From the NCBI RefSeq assembly GCF_011777495.1, contig NZ_JAATJS010000001.1, positions 496,001 to 560,000 on the forward strand: a stretch of DNA of 64,000 nt, written 5' to 3'. Within the stretch, counting starts at the first letter, position 1. The number at the start of each line of letters is the position of its first letter. Shown here piece by piece: positions 1 through 8,676 of the stretch. The position numbers were made by a program, and so were the translations under genes. Below the pieces are notes generated by a model, which was not told the DNA's origin, ran no database searches, and saw only the letters and a program-made list of their open reading frames with translations. Source of the DNA: Microvirga terricola (GTDB lineage Bacteria; Pseudomonadota; Alphaproteobacteria; Rhizobiales; Beijerinckiaceae).

Positions 1-1086
1 CAGACCTACAGCTACGTGTCGGAGACCCAAAATCGCGCGCCGGACACGCTCACGCTGTCGAACACCGTCATCAACGAGAGCGCCACGGCCGGCACGGTGG
101 GGTCGTTGCAGGCCCACGACTCCAACGGCGATGTGCTGACCTATACGCTCGTGAACGCATCCGGCACCGAGGAGGTCACGGACGCGTTCTTTGAGATCGC
201 GAGCGAGGAAGTGAATGGCACGCTCGTTTATCGGATCGTGTCCAAGGGCTCGACCCTCGTGCCGAAGACGACCGACCACGACATCTTCATCAAGGTCACC
301 GACGGCCATGGCGGCGAGAAGATCGAGAAGTTCACGATCACCATCAAGAACGTGAACGCCGCGCCGACCGATATCAGCCTCGATAAGATGTCGGTCAAGG
401 AACTCTCTGCCAACAACACGGTGGTTGGCGTGCTGTCGGCCACCGATGGCGATGAGGGCGAGAGCGCAACCTACAAGCTCCTGGACAATCCGGGTGGACG
501 CTTCGCCGTGCAGGGCAACAAGATCGTCGTCGCCGACGGCACGAAGCTCGACTACGAGCAGAACACGTCGCACAAGATCAAGGTTCAGGTGACCGATAGC
601 GGCAACGCAACGTTCGTGAAGGAATGCACAATCAACGTCGAGGATGTTTCGCCCGAACGCGCTCGGGGAACTTCCGGCGCGGACAAGTTCGTCGGCGGGG
701 GCGGCAATGACACGTTCTTCGGCGGGCTTGGCAACGACACGCTGACCGGCGGTAAGGGCAAGGACGTTTTCGTGTTCGACACCAAGCCGAACAAGAAGAC
801 GAACTTCGACACGATCACCGACTTCAACGTGAAGGACGACAGCATCTATCTCGACAATGCGGTGTTCAAGAAGCTCGGCAAGGGCACGCTCTCGAAGCCA
901 GGCAAGCTGAACAAGGACTTCTTCACCATCGGCAAGGCGAAGGATAAGGACGACTACCTGATCTACAACAAGAAGACGGGCGTTCTTTCTTACGACGCCG
1001 ATGGCAACGGCGCCGGTAAGGCGGTTGAGATCGCCAAACTCTCGACAAAGCTGAAGATGACCGCTGCCGACTTCCTGATCATCTGA
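1..1086 (+). CDS. RTX/cadherin-like calcium-binding exported protein, 3' part (5' end outside window)
   Basis: The reading frame is open from the first base, so this is the C-terminal 361 residues of a longer protein. A GTG at 16 is an internal codon, not a convincing start. The visible part holds two cadherin-like beta-sandwich repeats (motifs such as FEIASEEVNGTLVY and LDYEQNTSHKIKVQVTD), then RTX nonapeptides (GGGGNDTFFGGLGNDTLTGG) from about residue 225, then a C-terminal module ending in DFLII. Cadherin-like repeats bind calcium between domains. RTX repeats fold on calcium after type I secretion, and the non-cleaved C-terminus carries the export signal. A surface or extracellular adhesin-type role is inferred. 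The last 73 bases of the homologous region are identical to those of the next gene. No secretion genes are in view. Confidence 0.85.
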   Translation, partial: QTYSYVSETQNRAPDTLTLSNTVINESATAGTVGSLQAHDSNGDVLTYTLVNASGTEEVTDAFFEIASEEVNGTLVYRIVSKGSTLVPKTTDHDIFIKVTDGHGGEKIEKFTITIKNVNAAPTDISLDKMSVKELSANNTVVGVLSATDGDEGESATYKLLDNPGGRFAVQGNKIVVADGTKLDYEQNTSHKIKVQVTDSGNATFVKECTINVEDVSPERARGTSGADKFVGGGGNDTFFGGLGNDTLTGGKGKDVFVFDTKPNKKTNFDTITDFNVKDDSIYLDNAVFKKLGKGTLSKPGKLNKDFFTIGKAKDKDDYLIYNKKTGVLSYDADGNGAGKAVEIAKLSTKLKMTAADFLII

Positions 1087-1110
1087 CGTCTGGGACCGAT
1101 CCTCTTTGAC

Positions 1111-1142
1111 GCCCCCGGTCCATCGTGGCCGGGGCCTTTTTT
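1111..1142 (+). terminator. Rho-independent terminator of the first RTX gene
   Basis: A GC-rich hairpin (gcccc..gg paired with ccggggc, one bulged base) is followed by six T at 1137-1142. It lies 25 bases after the stop codon. A closely similar terminator follows the second RTX gene at 2983-3012, so the duplication includes the 3' untranslated region. Confidence 0.85.
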
Positions 1143-1253
1143 GTGCGCGTTCAGTATTTGCGACTGCCCTACATCGAACGATCCGTCCGAATATACAGTA
1201 GTTGATTTGTTAAATCATAACATATAGCTGTGGTTGCTTCTTGGGAAAAAGCG

Positions 1254-2957
1254 ATGGCAATCCGGACCGTTACATTTGATCAGCTGCCTGGGGGCAAGTT
1301 CGTCGGCGGAGGAGCCGATACACTCGCGTTGAGTGGCAACTCGACGGACATGTTCGACTTAACTCAAGCCGAGTTTAGCGGATTTACGACGATCACGACC
1401 GACGCCGCTTTCCGCATCAAGATGACCGGCGCACAGTTCGACGGCATTACGACGATTGAAGGAACTTGGTACAACCGTCTCCAAATTGTCGGATCAATCG
1501 TTGATATTCGAGGCAAGTCGATTTCCCAAGTGTGGGGGATCGATATTGATCCGAATGCGACCGTTTATGCAAATGAGCTTTCAAAGCTCGATTATGTCGA
1601 TGCCTTTTACACTAAAGGCGAGACATTGCGATTTTTCGGAACGCTATCAGACGCCGACCGAGCGCTGGCTCACAATTCCGGCTACGACAAGGTCGTTGAC
1701 GATACGGGACTCGAAACGACAAACCCGCCACCAGTGATTTCGAATTTATCGGAAGAGCAACGTCTCGTTCGCCCTGGTGAAATTGTGCTGCTTGACGCGG
1801 CATCTGACGCCACAGTGTCAGATGACCAGGGGACGATAAGACGAGTTTTCGTAGAGGTCAAATCGGGGTTCTCTTCCGATTACGCCCGTATCGTCTCAAC
1901 TGACAGACTCAACTTCATTAAAGATTCTTCCGGGGATTTCGCTATCTACTTCGACGGAATTAAAATTGGAAATTACTCCAAGAGTGCGTACGGAGGCTAT
2001 AGCGATCTCTTTTTCGGATTTTCCGACAATGCTACGCAAGAAGCGGTCGATTACATCCTTCATCATATCGAATTCGTAAGAGACTCGTCGTCAATATATG
2101 ACAGCGCGGTAACGGTAACGGTCACCGACAAAGGCGGTCTCACGGATTCGAAGACTGTTATAATGAAAGGTGTTGACGGGTCCGGCACGGGAGGCCCTAA
2201 CCATTCGCCTCTTCCTCCGATCTTTTCCACACAGGTCGTCAGCGAAGGGGCTTTGGCCGGCTCGGTTATCGGCACCGTCCGGGCGTTTGATGTCGATCTT
2301 GATGCACTCTCCTACAGCATCACGAACAATTACGATGGGCTTTTTCGACTCCAGGAGAATGGCGATCTTGTTCTGACACGAGCGCTCGATTTCGAGCAGC
2401 GATCGACCTACACGTTCCAAGCCACCGCATCAGACGGCAGGGGCGGCGTTAGTATTGCGTCGTCCATCACATTCAAAGTCAGCGATGTCATCGGAGAGAG
2501 GGTCACTGGCACTGTCTCAGCGGAGAAGATCCTTGGCGGCAAGGGCAAGGACAAGTTGTCAGGCGCCGGTGGGAACGACACGGTCGGCGGCGGAGTCGAC
2601 AATGACACGCTCACCGGCGGCACGGGCAAGGACGTGTTCGTGCTCGACACCAAGCCGAACAAGAAGACAAACTTCGACGTCATCACCGACTTCAATGTCA
2701 AAGACGACACGATCTATCTCAACGATGCGATGTTTCCCAAGCTCGGCAAGGGTACGATCTCGAAGCCCGGCAAGTTGAACAAGAACTTCTTCACCATCGG
2801 CGACAAGGCGAAGGGTGCCAACGATTATCTGATCTACAACAACAAGACCGGCGTTCTTTCTTACGATGCCGACGGCTTAGGGAAAGGGAAGGCGGTTGAG
2901 ATCGCCAAACTCTCGACAAAGCTGAAGATGACCGCTGCCGACTTCCTGATCATCTGA
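1254..2957 (+). CDS. RTX/cadherin-like calcium-binding exported protein, second tandem copy
   Basis: This 567-residue protein has no N-terminal signal peptide. I chose the ATG at 1254, preceded by gggaaaaag, over a GTG at 1230. Residues 1-150 form a hydrophobic beta-repeat region (DLTQAEFSGFTTITTD, MTGAQFDGITTIEG) that resembles no family I can name. A cadherin-like repeat (SEGALAGSVIGTVRAFDVD) lies near residues 345-430, followed by RTX nonapeptides from about 440 and a C-terminal module ending DFLII. One nonapeptide is degenerate (GGGVDNDT, where Val replaces a Gly). The C-terminal 130 residues are strongly similar to the preceding gene, while the N-terminal half looks less GC-rich. The C-terminus predicts type I secretion; the function is unknown, probably surface attachment or matrix. 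Confidence 0.8.
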   Translation: MAIRTVTFDQLPGGKFVGGGADTLALSGNSTDMFDLTQAEFSGFTTITTDAAFRIKMTGAQFDGITTIEGTWYNRLQIVGSIVDIRGKSISQVWGIDIDPNATVYANELSKLDYVDAFYTKGETLRFFGTLSDADRALAHNSGYDKVVDDTGLETTNPPPVISNLSEEQRLVRPGEIVLLDAASDATVSDDQGTIRRVFVEVKSGFSSDYARIVSTDRLNFIKDSSGDFAIYFDGIKIGNYSKSAYGGYSDLFFGFSDNATQEAVDYILHHIEFVRDSSSIYDSAVTVTVTDKGGLTDSKTVIMKGVDGSGTGGPNHSPLPPIFSTQVVSEGALAGSVIGTVRAFDVDLDALSYSITNNYDGLFRLQENGDLVLTRALDFEQRSTYTFQATASDGRGGVSIASSITFKVSDVIGERVTGTVSAEKILGGKGKDKLSGAGGNDTVGGGVDNDTLTGGTGKDVFVLDTKPNKKTNFDVITDFNVKDDTIYLNDAMFPKLGKGTISKPGKLNKNFFTIGDKAKGANDYLIYNNKTGVLSYDADGLGKGKAVEIAKLSTKLKMTAADFLII

Positions 2958-2982
2958 CGTCCGAGACCGATCTGCTTTGACG

Positions 2983-3012
2983 CCCCCGGCCCATCGTGGC
3001 CGGGGGTTTTTT
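2983..3012 (+). terminator. Rho-independent terminator of the second RTX gene
   Basis: A 9-bp perfect stem (cccccggcc at 2983-2991, ggccggggg at 2998-3006) with loop catcgt is followed by six T. It is a near copy of the terminator at 1111-1142. Confidence 0.9.
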
Positions 3013-3018
3013 GCGCGT

Positions 3019-3396
3019 TCAGTAGGACGGGTAGCCCTGAAGCTCGCGATAATAGTTTAGGTTCGGATAGCCGGCGGCCGTGCAGGCCGGCGGGCCGTAA
3101 TAGCACGGGGGCCATAGCTCGGGTCCGGTGCCGGCGGGGCCGATGGCACCCGTGACGCTGTAGGGATTCGGCGCATAATAATACCCGTAATAATACCCGT
3201 ATCGCGCGACCCTGCGCGGATAGTGACGATGCACGACGCGGCGGTGCGGGGCGGTCTGCTCCTTCGGTGTCGCGACGAGATTCCTCAGGTCCTGTGTCGA
3301 AAAGCTTTGCGCTTGAACGGGCGTGGCGGAGCCCGTCAAGAGCGATGCCGCGCCGACCGCTGCGGCTGCAAGCGCGGTGAGGATGAGCGTGCGCAT
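3019..3396 (-). CDS. Small secreted Tyr/Gly/Pro-rich protein, unknown function
   Basis: This 125-residue protein has a clear signal peptide (MRTLILTALAAAAVGAASLL, likely cut after TPVQAQ near residue 30). The mature part is basic, with a Tyr/Gly-rich stretch (YGYYYGYYYAPNPYSVTG) and two Cys (PPCYYGPPACTA). Short tyrosine-rich secreted proteins of this kind are common in Hyphomicrobiales but have no assigned function. The gene converges on the second RTX gene, and its stop codon lies inside the 12-base segment gcgcgttcagta that also follows the first RTX gene, so its end was probably touched by the RTX duplication. Existence as a gene is likely; the role is unknown. Confidence 0.65.
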   Translation of the reverse strand: MRTLILTALAAAAVGAASLLTGSATPVQAQSFSTQDLRNLVATPKEQTAPHRRVVHRHYPRRVARYGYYYGYYYAPNPYSVTGAIGPAGTGPELWPPCYYGPPACTAAGYPNLNYYRELQGYPSY

Positions 3397-3525
3397 GACG
3401 ATGTCCTGTTCTCGTGTCCCAGGATCGAACGCCTCTTCCGAGGTAGCCGTTCCGGCTAGCGATCCGCAAAGCGCAAAGGTTCACCACCATGTGAACGGCA
3501 GTGCTTCTGACGCCGCGAGTCGGCC

Positions 3526-3933
3526 TTAGCCGGCCGCCGCCTCGATGGCTTCCATGTCCTCATCCGAGAGGCCGAAATGGTGGCCGATCTCATGCACCAG
3601 CACATGCGTCACGAGCGCGCCGAGGCTGTCCTCGTGCTCCGCCCAATAGTCGAGGATGGGGCGGCGATAGAGCCAGACCATGTTGGGAAACTGGCCGGTG
3701 TGCATGATGCCGCCGCCCTGCGCGAGACCAACGCCGCGAAACAGGCCGAGCAAGTCGAACGGCGTTTCGCATTCCATCTCGCGCATAGTCTCGTCGTCAG
3801 GAAAATCCTCGACCCTGATGACGACGCCTTCGCACAACCGGCGAAACTCCTCCGGCAAGCGCCGATAGGCGGATTCCGCGAGAACTTCGAAATCGGCCAG
3901 CGACGGAGCGTGCAAATTTGCCAGATGGATCAT
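3526..3933 (-). CDS. Minimal zincin metallopeptidase family protein
   Basis: This 135-residue protein carries the zinc-protease motif HEIGHHFGLSDEDM near its C-terminus: His114-Glu-x-x-His118 with Asp124 as the likely third ligand. This matches the small bacterial zincin family (Pfam Zincin_1, formerly DUF1025), in which the protein is little more than the catalytic helix and strands. There is no signal peptide, so it should be cytoplasmic. The substrate is unknown. It ends a minus-strand series and follows the small membrane protein gene with a 3-base gap, so the two are probably co-transcribed. Length and motif agree well with the family. Confidence 0.85.
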   Translation of the reverse strand: MIHLANLHAPSLADFEVLAESAYRRLPEEFRRLCEGVVIRVEDFPDDETMREMECETPFDLLGLFRGVGLAQGGGIMHTGQFPNMVWLYRRPILDYWAEHEDSLGALVTHVLVHEIGHHFGLSDEDMEAIEAAAG

Positions 3934-3936
3934 GGA

Positions 3937-4194
3937 TCACAAAAGGCGAAGCTGAACCGCGAGCCAATAGACGAGAACCATGAAGCCGATCACGGAAAGC
4001 GCGCGGCCGATGCGGCGGCCCCACAATTCGATGGGATCGGTGCCGCCGCCTTCCGCGTCGCCGATGGCATCCTTGGCGGCAAAATGATCCCGCAGACGGT
4101 TGCTCATGCGGGAGAGAGACGAGGTGCCAAGGGTCTCGGAATCCCGCGCGACACGCTCCAGCGCTTCGCGGGATTCCTGTTCGCGATCACTCAT
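3937..4194 (-). CDS. Small C-terminally anchored membrane protein, unknown
   Basis: This 85-residue protein has a charged, probably helical N-terminal two thirds rich in Arg, Asp and Glu, and one hydrophobic segment at the C-terminus (SVIGFMVLVYWLAVQLRLL). This suggests a tail-anchored inner-membrane protein with its bulk in the cytoplasm. No family is recognised. It sits just upstream of the zincin gene in the same direction. An ATG start at 4194 gives a coherent protein. Confidence 0.6.
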   Translation of the reverse strand: MSDREQESREALERVARDSETLGTSSLSRMSNRLRDHFAAKDAIGDAEGGGTDPIELWGRRIGRALSVIGFMVLVYWLAVQLRLL

Positions 4195-4224
4195 GGTGTC
4201 GATCTGCTCCGTCTCTTTCCGAGA

Positions 4225-4653
4225 CTATAACGTCCCGGCCATCGTATGCGAGCATGCCTCGTTATACCGAGCGATTTCTTCGGCGATGGTTTCCGGTTTG
4301 CCCCGATAAGAATATCGGGCATCTTCGTCGCGGAAATGTTTCTGGCAGGCGGGGCTTGTCGTCTTCTTCCAGTTATCGATCGCGATCTTCCGCTTAAGCC
4401 ATTCTCTGTCGTTGTAGCACATGCCATAGTCGAGCTTGTCGGTCGGCTTGTGGCCATACATCCACGCCGCCAGCGCGCCTGGGTACTGCCGGAGCGGCTC
4501 GAGATTGTATTCGAAGGTCCGCCGCTGTTCGTCACATTCCTGGGCGACGGTCAGCGGACGCGTCGGCAACCCAGGCGCGCGACGGGTCTGGCATCCCGCC
4601 AGAACCACCGCTGAGACAACAACGAAAAGGAGAGGCCATGAAATCTTTCTCAT
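4225..4653 (-). CDS. Putative lipoprotein, unknown function
   Basis: This 142-residue protein begins with a lipoprotein signal (MRKISWPLLFVVVSAVVLAGC), with lipobox LAGC and Cys21 as the predicted lipidated residue. The mature part is polar and has three further Cys (QECDE, GMCYND, PACQKH) and a final EACSHT. It starts 14 bases after the leuC stop on the same strand, so it may be read through from leuC. No domain family is recognised. Anchoring to the periplasmic face of a membrane is inferred from the lipobox. Confidence 0.7.
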   Translation of the reverse strand: MRKISWPLLFVVVSAVVLAGCQTRRAPGLPTRPLTVAQECDEQRRTFEYNLEPLRQYPGALAAWMYGHKPTDKLDYGMCYNDREWLKRKIAIDNWKKTTSPACQKHFRDEDARYSYRGKPETIAEEIARYNEACSHTMAGTL

Positions 4654-4667
4654 GGCCTCTTGTTACA

Positions 4668-6071
4668 TTAGAACTTCCGAATGTCCACGAAGCGTCCGGC
4701 AATCGCCGCTGCCGCCGCCATGGCGGGGGAGACGAGGTGCGTGCGACCCTTGAAGCCCTGGCGGCCCTCGAAGTTGCGGTTCGAGGTCGACGCGCAGCGC
4801 TCGCCGGGAGCGAGACGGTCGGCGTTCATGGCCAGGCACATGGAGCAGCCAGGCTCGCGCCAGTCGAAACCGGCGGCCCTGAAGATCTTGTCGAGGCCTT
4901 CCGCTTCCGCCTGCATCTTCACGATGCCGGAGCCGGGCACGATCATGGCGTTGACCGCCTGATGCACTTGGCGGCCCTCGACGATCTTCGCCACTGCGCG
5001 CAGGTCTTCGATGCGGCCGTTGGTGCAGGAGCCGATGAAGACGCGGTCGAGCGTGATGTCGGTGATCTTGGTGCCGGGCTTCAGGCCCATGTATTCGAGC
5101 GCGCGCCACTTGGAGCGACGCTTGTTCTCGTCCTGGATGTCATCGGGGTTCGGCACCGCGCCCGCGACCGAGATCACGTCCTCAGGCGACGTACCCCAGG
5201 TGACGATAGGCGGCAGGTTCGCCGCGTCGAGCTTGAGTTCGGTGTCGAAGAACGCGCCTTCGTCCGTGCGCAACGAGTCCCAATAACGCACCGCCGCGTC
5301 CCACGCGTCGCCCTTCGGCGCCTTGGGGCGGTCCTTCAGATAGGCATAGGTCTTTTCATCAGGCGCAACCATGCCGGCGCGCGCACCGCCTTCGATGGCC
5401 ATGTTGCAGACCGTCATGCGGCCTTCCATGGACAGCGAGCGGATGGCTTCGCCCGCATATTCCATGACGTGGCCGGTGCCGCCGGCGGTGCCGGTTTCGC
5501 CGATGATGGCGAGAATGATGTCCTTCGCGGTCACGCCTTCCGGCAACTTGCCATCGACGGTGACGCGGAAATTCTTGGCTTTCTTCTGGATCAGCGTCTG
5601 GGTCGCGAGCACGTGCTCGACTTCCGACGTGCCGATGCCGTGCGCCAGCGAGCCGAACGCGCCATGGGTCGAGGTGTGGCTGTCGCCGCAGACGATGGTC
5701 ATGCCCGGCAGCGTGAAGCCCTGCTCGGGACCGACCACGTGCACGATGCCCTGGCGAGCGTCGAGCTCATTATAGTACTCGACGCCGAATTCCTTGGCGT
5801 TCTTGGCAAGCGTCTCGACCTGCGTCGCCGATTCCGGATCGTCGATGCCCTTGGAGCGGTCGGTCGTCGGCACGTTGTGATCGACCACGGCCAGCGTCTT
5901 CTGCGGCGCGCGGACTTTGCGGCCCGCATTGCGCAGGCCCTCAAAAGCCTGCGGGCTCGTCACTTCGTGCACGAGGTGGCGGTCAATATAGAGAAGGCAC
6001 GTCCCGTCAGCCTGCTGATCGACGACATGGTCGTCCCAGATCTTGTCATAGAGGGTACGGGCTTTGGCCAT
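4668..6071 (-). CDS. leuC: 3-isopropylmalate dehydratase large subunit
   Basis: LeuC with LeuD isomerises 2-isopropylmalate to 3-isopropylmalate in leucine biosynthesis, using a 4Fe-4S cluster. The 467-residue length matches the family. The aconitase-type cluster ligands are visible: Cys349 in GSCTNGR and Cys409 and Cys412 in GCSMC. The motif [14 protein letters not shown] is also present. I start at the ATG at 6071 ([12 protein letters not shown]), preceded by ggaagaga at good spacing; the frame stays open to 6194, but that extension has no family similarity. The partner leuD and leuB are not in this window. The gene is separated from rplS by a terminator at 6237-6263, so it has its own promoter in 6072-6236. 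Confidence 0.97.
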   Translation of the reverse strand: MAKARTLYDKIWDDHVVDQQADGTCLLYIDRHLVHEVTSPQAFEGLRNAGRKVRAPQKTLAVVDHNVPTTDRSKGIDDPESATQVETLAKNAKEFGVEYYNELDARQGIVHVVGPEQGFTLPGMTIVCGDSHTSTHGAFGSLAHGIGTSEVEHVLATQTLIQKKAKNFRVTVDGKLPEGVTAKDIILAIIGETGTAGGTGHVMEYAGEAIRSLSMEGRMTVCNMAIEGGARAGMVAPDEKTYAYLKDRPKAPKGDAWDAAVRYWDSLRTDEGAFFDTELKLDAANLPPIVTWGTSPEDVISVAGAVPNPDDIQDENKRRSKWRALEYMGLKPGTKITDITLDRVFIGSCTNGRIEDLRAVAKIVEGRQVHQAVNAMIVPGSGIVKMQAEAEGLDKIFRAAGFDWREPGCSMCLAMNADRLAPGERCASTSNRNFEGRQGFKGRTHLVSPAMAAAAAIAGRFVDIRKF

Positions 6072-6236
6072 TGTTTCTCTTCCACCAGATGTGAATTCGA
6101 TGTGGTGTTTAGCGGGACTCGCGCAAGAGGGAAAGGTGTCCGGTAAGCGCAGAGGATTGAAAGTATCGCATAGCTGACAGGCTTGGTAGCGCAATAAAAT
6201 TTTTCAATTCAGCCGCGCCGCGTTGCCCGGGACAAC

Positions 6237-6263
6237 AAAAAAGCGCGGCCGGGACCGCGCTTT
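6237..6263 (-). terminator. Rho-independent terminator downstream of rplS
   Basis: Read on the minus strand, the hairpin aaagcgcggtcccggccgcg closes with its complementary arm and is followed by a run of T (plus-strand A at 6237-6242). It lies about 30 bases past the rplS stop and ends the ribosomal-protein transcript before leuC. Confidence 0.85.
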
Positions 6264-6292
6264 CGAGCCTTTTTTCGAGAAAGAGACGCTGC

Positions 6293-6661
6293 TTACTCGG
6301 CAGCAGCCTTCTCCTGGCGCTCGGTGATGCGGGCCGACTTACCGCGACGGTCGCGCAGGTAGTACAGCTTGGCGCGACGCACCACACCGCGGCGCACGAC
6401 CTTGATCGAATCGATCATCGGCGAATAGATCGGGAAAACGCGCTCGACGCCTTCGCCGTAGGAAATCTTGCGAACCGTGAAGCTCTCCTGGAAGCCAGCG
6501 CCGGAGCGGGCGATGCAGACGCCTTCATAGGCCTGCACGCGGCTACGCTCGCCTTCCTTCACCTTCACGTTGACGATGACGGTGTCACCGGGCGAAAACT
6601 CGGGGATCGTCTTGCCGAGCTTCTCGATCTGCTCTTTTTCGAGCTGCTGAATGACGTTCAT
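6293..6661 (-). CDS. rplS: 50S ribosomal protein L19
   Basis: This 122-residue protein matches bacterial L19, which sits at the 30S-50S interface. Characteristic stretches are [31 protein letters not shown] and [15 protein letters not shown]. The ATG at 6661 ([11 protein letters not shown]) is chosen because caggagttcaaa gives a strong ribosome-binding site; an upstream in-frame codon at 6682 would add seven non-conserved residues. The short Lys/Ala/Glu C-terminal tail is common in alphaproteobacteria. It lies downstream of trmD in the usual rpsP-rimM-trmD-rplS order, but 250 bases separate them. Confidence 0.97.
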   Translation of the reverse strand: MNVIQQLEKEQIEKLGKTIPEFSPGDTVIVNVKVKEGERSRVQAYEGVCIARSGAGFQESFTVRKISYGEGVERVFPIYSPMIDSIKVVRRGVVRRAKLYYLRDRRGKSARITERQEKAAAE

Positions 6662-6855
6662 TTTGAACTCCTGCCGTTGCAAGGTCTCGGGACGGGCCTG
6701 AGCCTCACTGGATTTCGGCGTCCTGTTTTAAGTTGAGGCGGCGGCTATACAGGGTTTTTGCGGGGTTGTCGAGCGGAGGCTTGGATGACGGGGGCGCGTG
6801 GTGAATAGCGGGCGGGGCAAGTAGCCTAGGGGAAGCGACCGCCCCCCCTCGTCAT

Positions 6856-6875
6856 CACCGGGCTTGAGCCCGGTG
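6856..6875. repeat. Short intergenic palindrome (caccgggct/agcccggtg)
   Basis: A perfect 9-bp stem with a 2-base loop lies between trmD and rplS, inside the motif gtcatcaccgggcttgagcc. From recollection, near-identical palindromes are dispersed in many alphaproteobacterial intergenic regions. It could act as a weak terminator or RNA-stability element. Nothing else recognisable lies in 6662-6911. Confidence 0.55.
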
Positions 6876-6911
6876 TTCCCGGTTCGTTAGGCGCCGCGGG
6901 GCCGGACGTAC

Positions 6912-7592
6912 CTATCGTATCAACAGATCGGGCCGTCTTTCGCGCGTGATGCGCTCGGCCTCTTCCCGCCGCCACTTCTCAATGAGCGCGTGATTGCCGG
7001 AGAGCAGAACATCGGGAAGGCCCCGCCCCTCCCATTCGCGCGGCCGCGTGTATTGCGGATATTCCAAAAGGTTCGTCTCGAAACTTTCGTCGTGGCCGGA
7101 GGCTTCCTTGCCCATGACGCCGGGGATGATGCGCACGCAGGCATCGAGCACCACCATCGCCGCCATCTCTCCGCCGGAGAGCACATAATCGCCGATGGAA
7201 ATTTCCTCTAAGCCCCTGCCCTCGATCACACGCTCATCGACGCCCTCGAAACGGCCGCAGACGATGACCACGCCCGGCCCCGCTGCGAGCTCGCGCACGC
7301 GGCCTTGCGTCAAAGGTTTTCCACGCGGTGTCATCAAAAGCTTTGGGCGCGGATCGTCCGCGGGCACGGCAGCATCGAGGGCCGCGGCCAGCACGTCGCA
7401 ACGCAGCACCATGCCAACGCCGCCGCCGGCGGGCGTGTCATCGACGTTCTTGTGCCGGCCGATGCCGTGATCGCGGATGTTTTCGGTCTCAAGGCTCCAC
7501 AACCCGCGCGCCAGCGCATCGCCGGAGAGCGAGATGCCGAGCGGGCCGGGAAACATTTCTGGATAAAGCGTGAGGATGGTGGCGGAAAACAT
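6912..7592 (-). CDS. trmD: tRNA (guanine-N1)-methyltransferase (m1G37)
   Basis: TrmD methylates N1 of guanosine 37, next to the anticodon, using S-adenosylmethionine, and so prevents +1 frameshifting. The 226-residue protein shows the family start ([18 protein letters not shown]), the SAM-knot region ([31 protein letters not shown]) and the conserved PQYTRP. The ATG at 7592 overlaps the rimM stop by one base (TGATG); a GTG at 7595 is the alternative. Translational coupling with rimM is likely. Confidence 0.97.
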   Translation of the reverse strand: MFSATILTLYPEMFPGPLGISLSGDALARGLWSLETENIRDHGIGRHKNVDDTPAGGGVGMVLRCDVLAAALDAAVPADDPRPKLLMTPRGKPLTQGRVRELAAGPGVVIVCGRFEGVDERVIEGRGLEEISIGDYVLSGGEMAAMVVLDACVRIIPGVMGKEASGHDESFETNLLEYPQYTRPREWEGRGLPDVLLSGNHALIEKWRREEAERITRERRPDLLIR

Positions 7593-8299
7593 CACGCCTC
7601 ATCCTCGGGCGCCGCTTTAGCAGGCGCGAAGAAATCTTCCGGCAGCGCGACGACGATGCGCTTTTGCGCAATCTCGACCACCGGCACGAAGGCTTTCGTG
7701 AAGGGCAGAAGCGCGGTTGCGCCGGAGGACGCAGGCTTGATCTCCAAAAGATCGCCGCCGCCGTAATTCGGCACATCGACGATGGTGCCGAGAATGGCCC
7801 CCGTATCGTCCTGCACGGGGAGGCCGATGAGATCGGCCAGCAGAAATTCGTCTTCGTCGTCGGACTTCGGCAGTTTTTCGCGGTCGACGTGAAGCTGAAC
7901 GCGATTGAGCGCCTCCGCCGCCTCGCGCGAGGTCACGCCCTCGACCCGGACGACGAGCATGTCGGGCGCCCCACCGGGAGCCTGACGGGGATTTTTGAGA
8001 GAGAACACGCGGCCGTCAGCGGCGGTCAGCGGCTTGTAAGCGGCAATCGCGACAGGGTCGCCCGTGTAGGATTTCAGCCGCACCTCGCCTTTCAGGCCAT
8101 GAGCGCGACCGAACTCGCCGACGAGGATCAACCCTCCCCGCGCTTCGCCCTTTACGGGGGAAGGTCGAGAGCGGAGCGAGCCGGGAGAAGAGACCGTCGA
8201 CATTGGTGAACGCCCCCTCTCCCGACCCTCGCTGACGCGAGGGCCACCCTCTCCCGCAAGGGGGAGAGGGCCAAGCTTCGGCCCCCGCTCCTTCTTCAT
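7592..8299 (-). CDS. rimM: 16S rRNA processing protein RimM, with repeat-derived N-terminal extension
   Basis: RimM assists maturation of the 30S head domain and binds ribosomal protein S19. The family-like part starts at about residue 57 ([20 protein letters not shown]) and covers the RimM and PRC-barrel domains ([32 protein letters not shown]). The first 56 residues are translated from a palindromic repeat at 8132-8272 and resemble no RimM. Possible starts are the ATG at 8299, five bases after rpsP, an internal ATG at 8203, or a TTG near 8131 directly at the conserved core behind ggggaggg. I give the longest frame because it is coupled to rpsP, but the true start is uncertain. The protein overlaps trmD by one base. 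Confidence 0.85.
   Translation of the reverse strand: MKKERGPKLGPLPLAGEGGPRVSEGRERGRSPMSTVSSPGSLRSRPSPVKGEARGGLILVGEFGRAHGLKGEVRLKSYTGDPVAIAAYKPLTAADGRVFSLKNPRQAPGGAPDMLVVRVEGVTSREAAEALNRVQLHVDREKLPKSDDEDEFLLADLIGLPVQDDTGAILGTIVDVPNYGGGDLLEIKPASSGATALLPFTKAFVPVVEIAQKRIVVALPEDFFAPAKAAPEDEA
8132..8272. repeat. Palindromic repeat pair inserted between rpsP and the rimM core
   Basis: Two related inverted segments lie head to head: one around 8132-8195 (gccctttacgggggaagg) and one around 8213-8272 (ccctctcccgcaagggggag). Within the second, cgaccctcgctgacgcgagg forms its own hairpin. In one frame the element reads [15 protein letters not shown], a signature I recall as common in Hyphomicrobiales genomes where such repeats are mistranslated. 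It keeps the rimM frame open for its whole length. Confidence 0.7.
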
Positions 8300-8304
8300 G
8301 ATGC

Positions 8305-8664
8305 TTACGCAGCCTCGCCTTCGGCCGAAGCAGCGGCAGCTGCCTTCGCCTCGGCGCGCTCCTGGGCCTTCTTGCCCGGGACGGCCTTCTGCGGGTTGCT
8401 GCGCGCAGCGCGCTTCAGGAGGCCGGCGGCGTCGAGGAAGCGGAGCACGCGGTCGGTCGGCTGCGCGCCCTTGGCGAGCCAGGCCTTGACCTTCTCGACA
8501 TCGAGCGTCACGCGGCCGGCGTCGTCCTTCGGCTTCATCGGGTCGTAGGTGCCGACCTTCTCGATGAAACGGCCATCGCGCGGCGAACGGGCGTCGGCGA
8601 CGACGATGCGGTAGTAAGGACGCTTCTTCGCGCCACCACGGGTCAGACGGATCTTGAGGGACAT
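8305..8664 (-). CDS. rpsP: 30S ribosomal protein S16
   Basis: This 119-residue protein matches S16, a primary 16S-rRNA-binding protein of the 30S body. The diagnostic start [20 protein letters not shown] and the motifs [16 protein letters not shown] and [15 protein letters not shown] are present. The C-terminal Ala/Lys/Glu-rich tail is typical of alphaproteobacteria. The ATG at 8664 follows a strong site (aaggagaaacc). It leads the rpsP-rimM-trmD block, with an unknown gene 12 bases upstream. Confidence 0.97.
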   Translation of the reverse strand: MSLKIRLTRGGAKKRPYYRIVVADARSPRDGRFIEKVGTYDPMKPKDDAGRVTLDVEKVKAWLAKGAQPTDRVLRFLDAAGLLKRAARSNPQKAVPGKKAQERAEAKAAAAASAEGEAA

Positions 8665-8676
8665 TGGTTTCTCCTT

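Noticed and set aside
6109-6171. A 20-codon frame ([20 protein letters not shown]) upstream of leuC, possible leucine leader peptide
   Set aside because: It has only four Leu codons, not in a run, no ribosome-binding site, and no antiterminator/terminator pair was seen before leuC.
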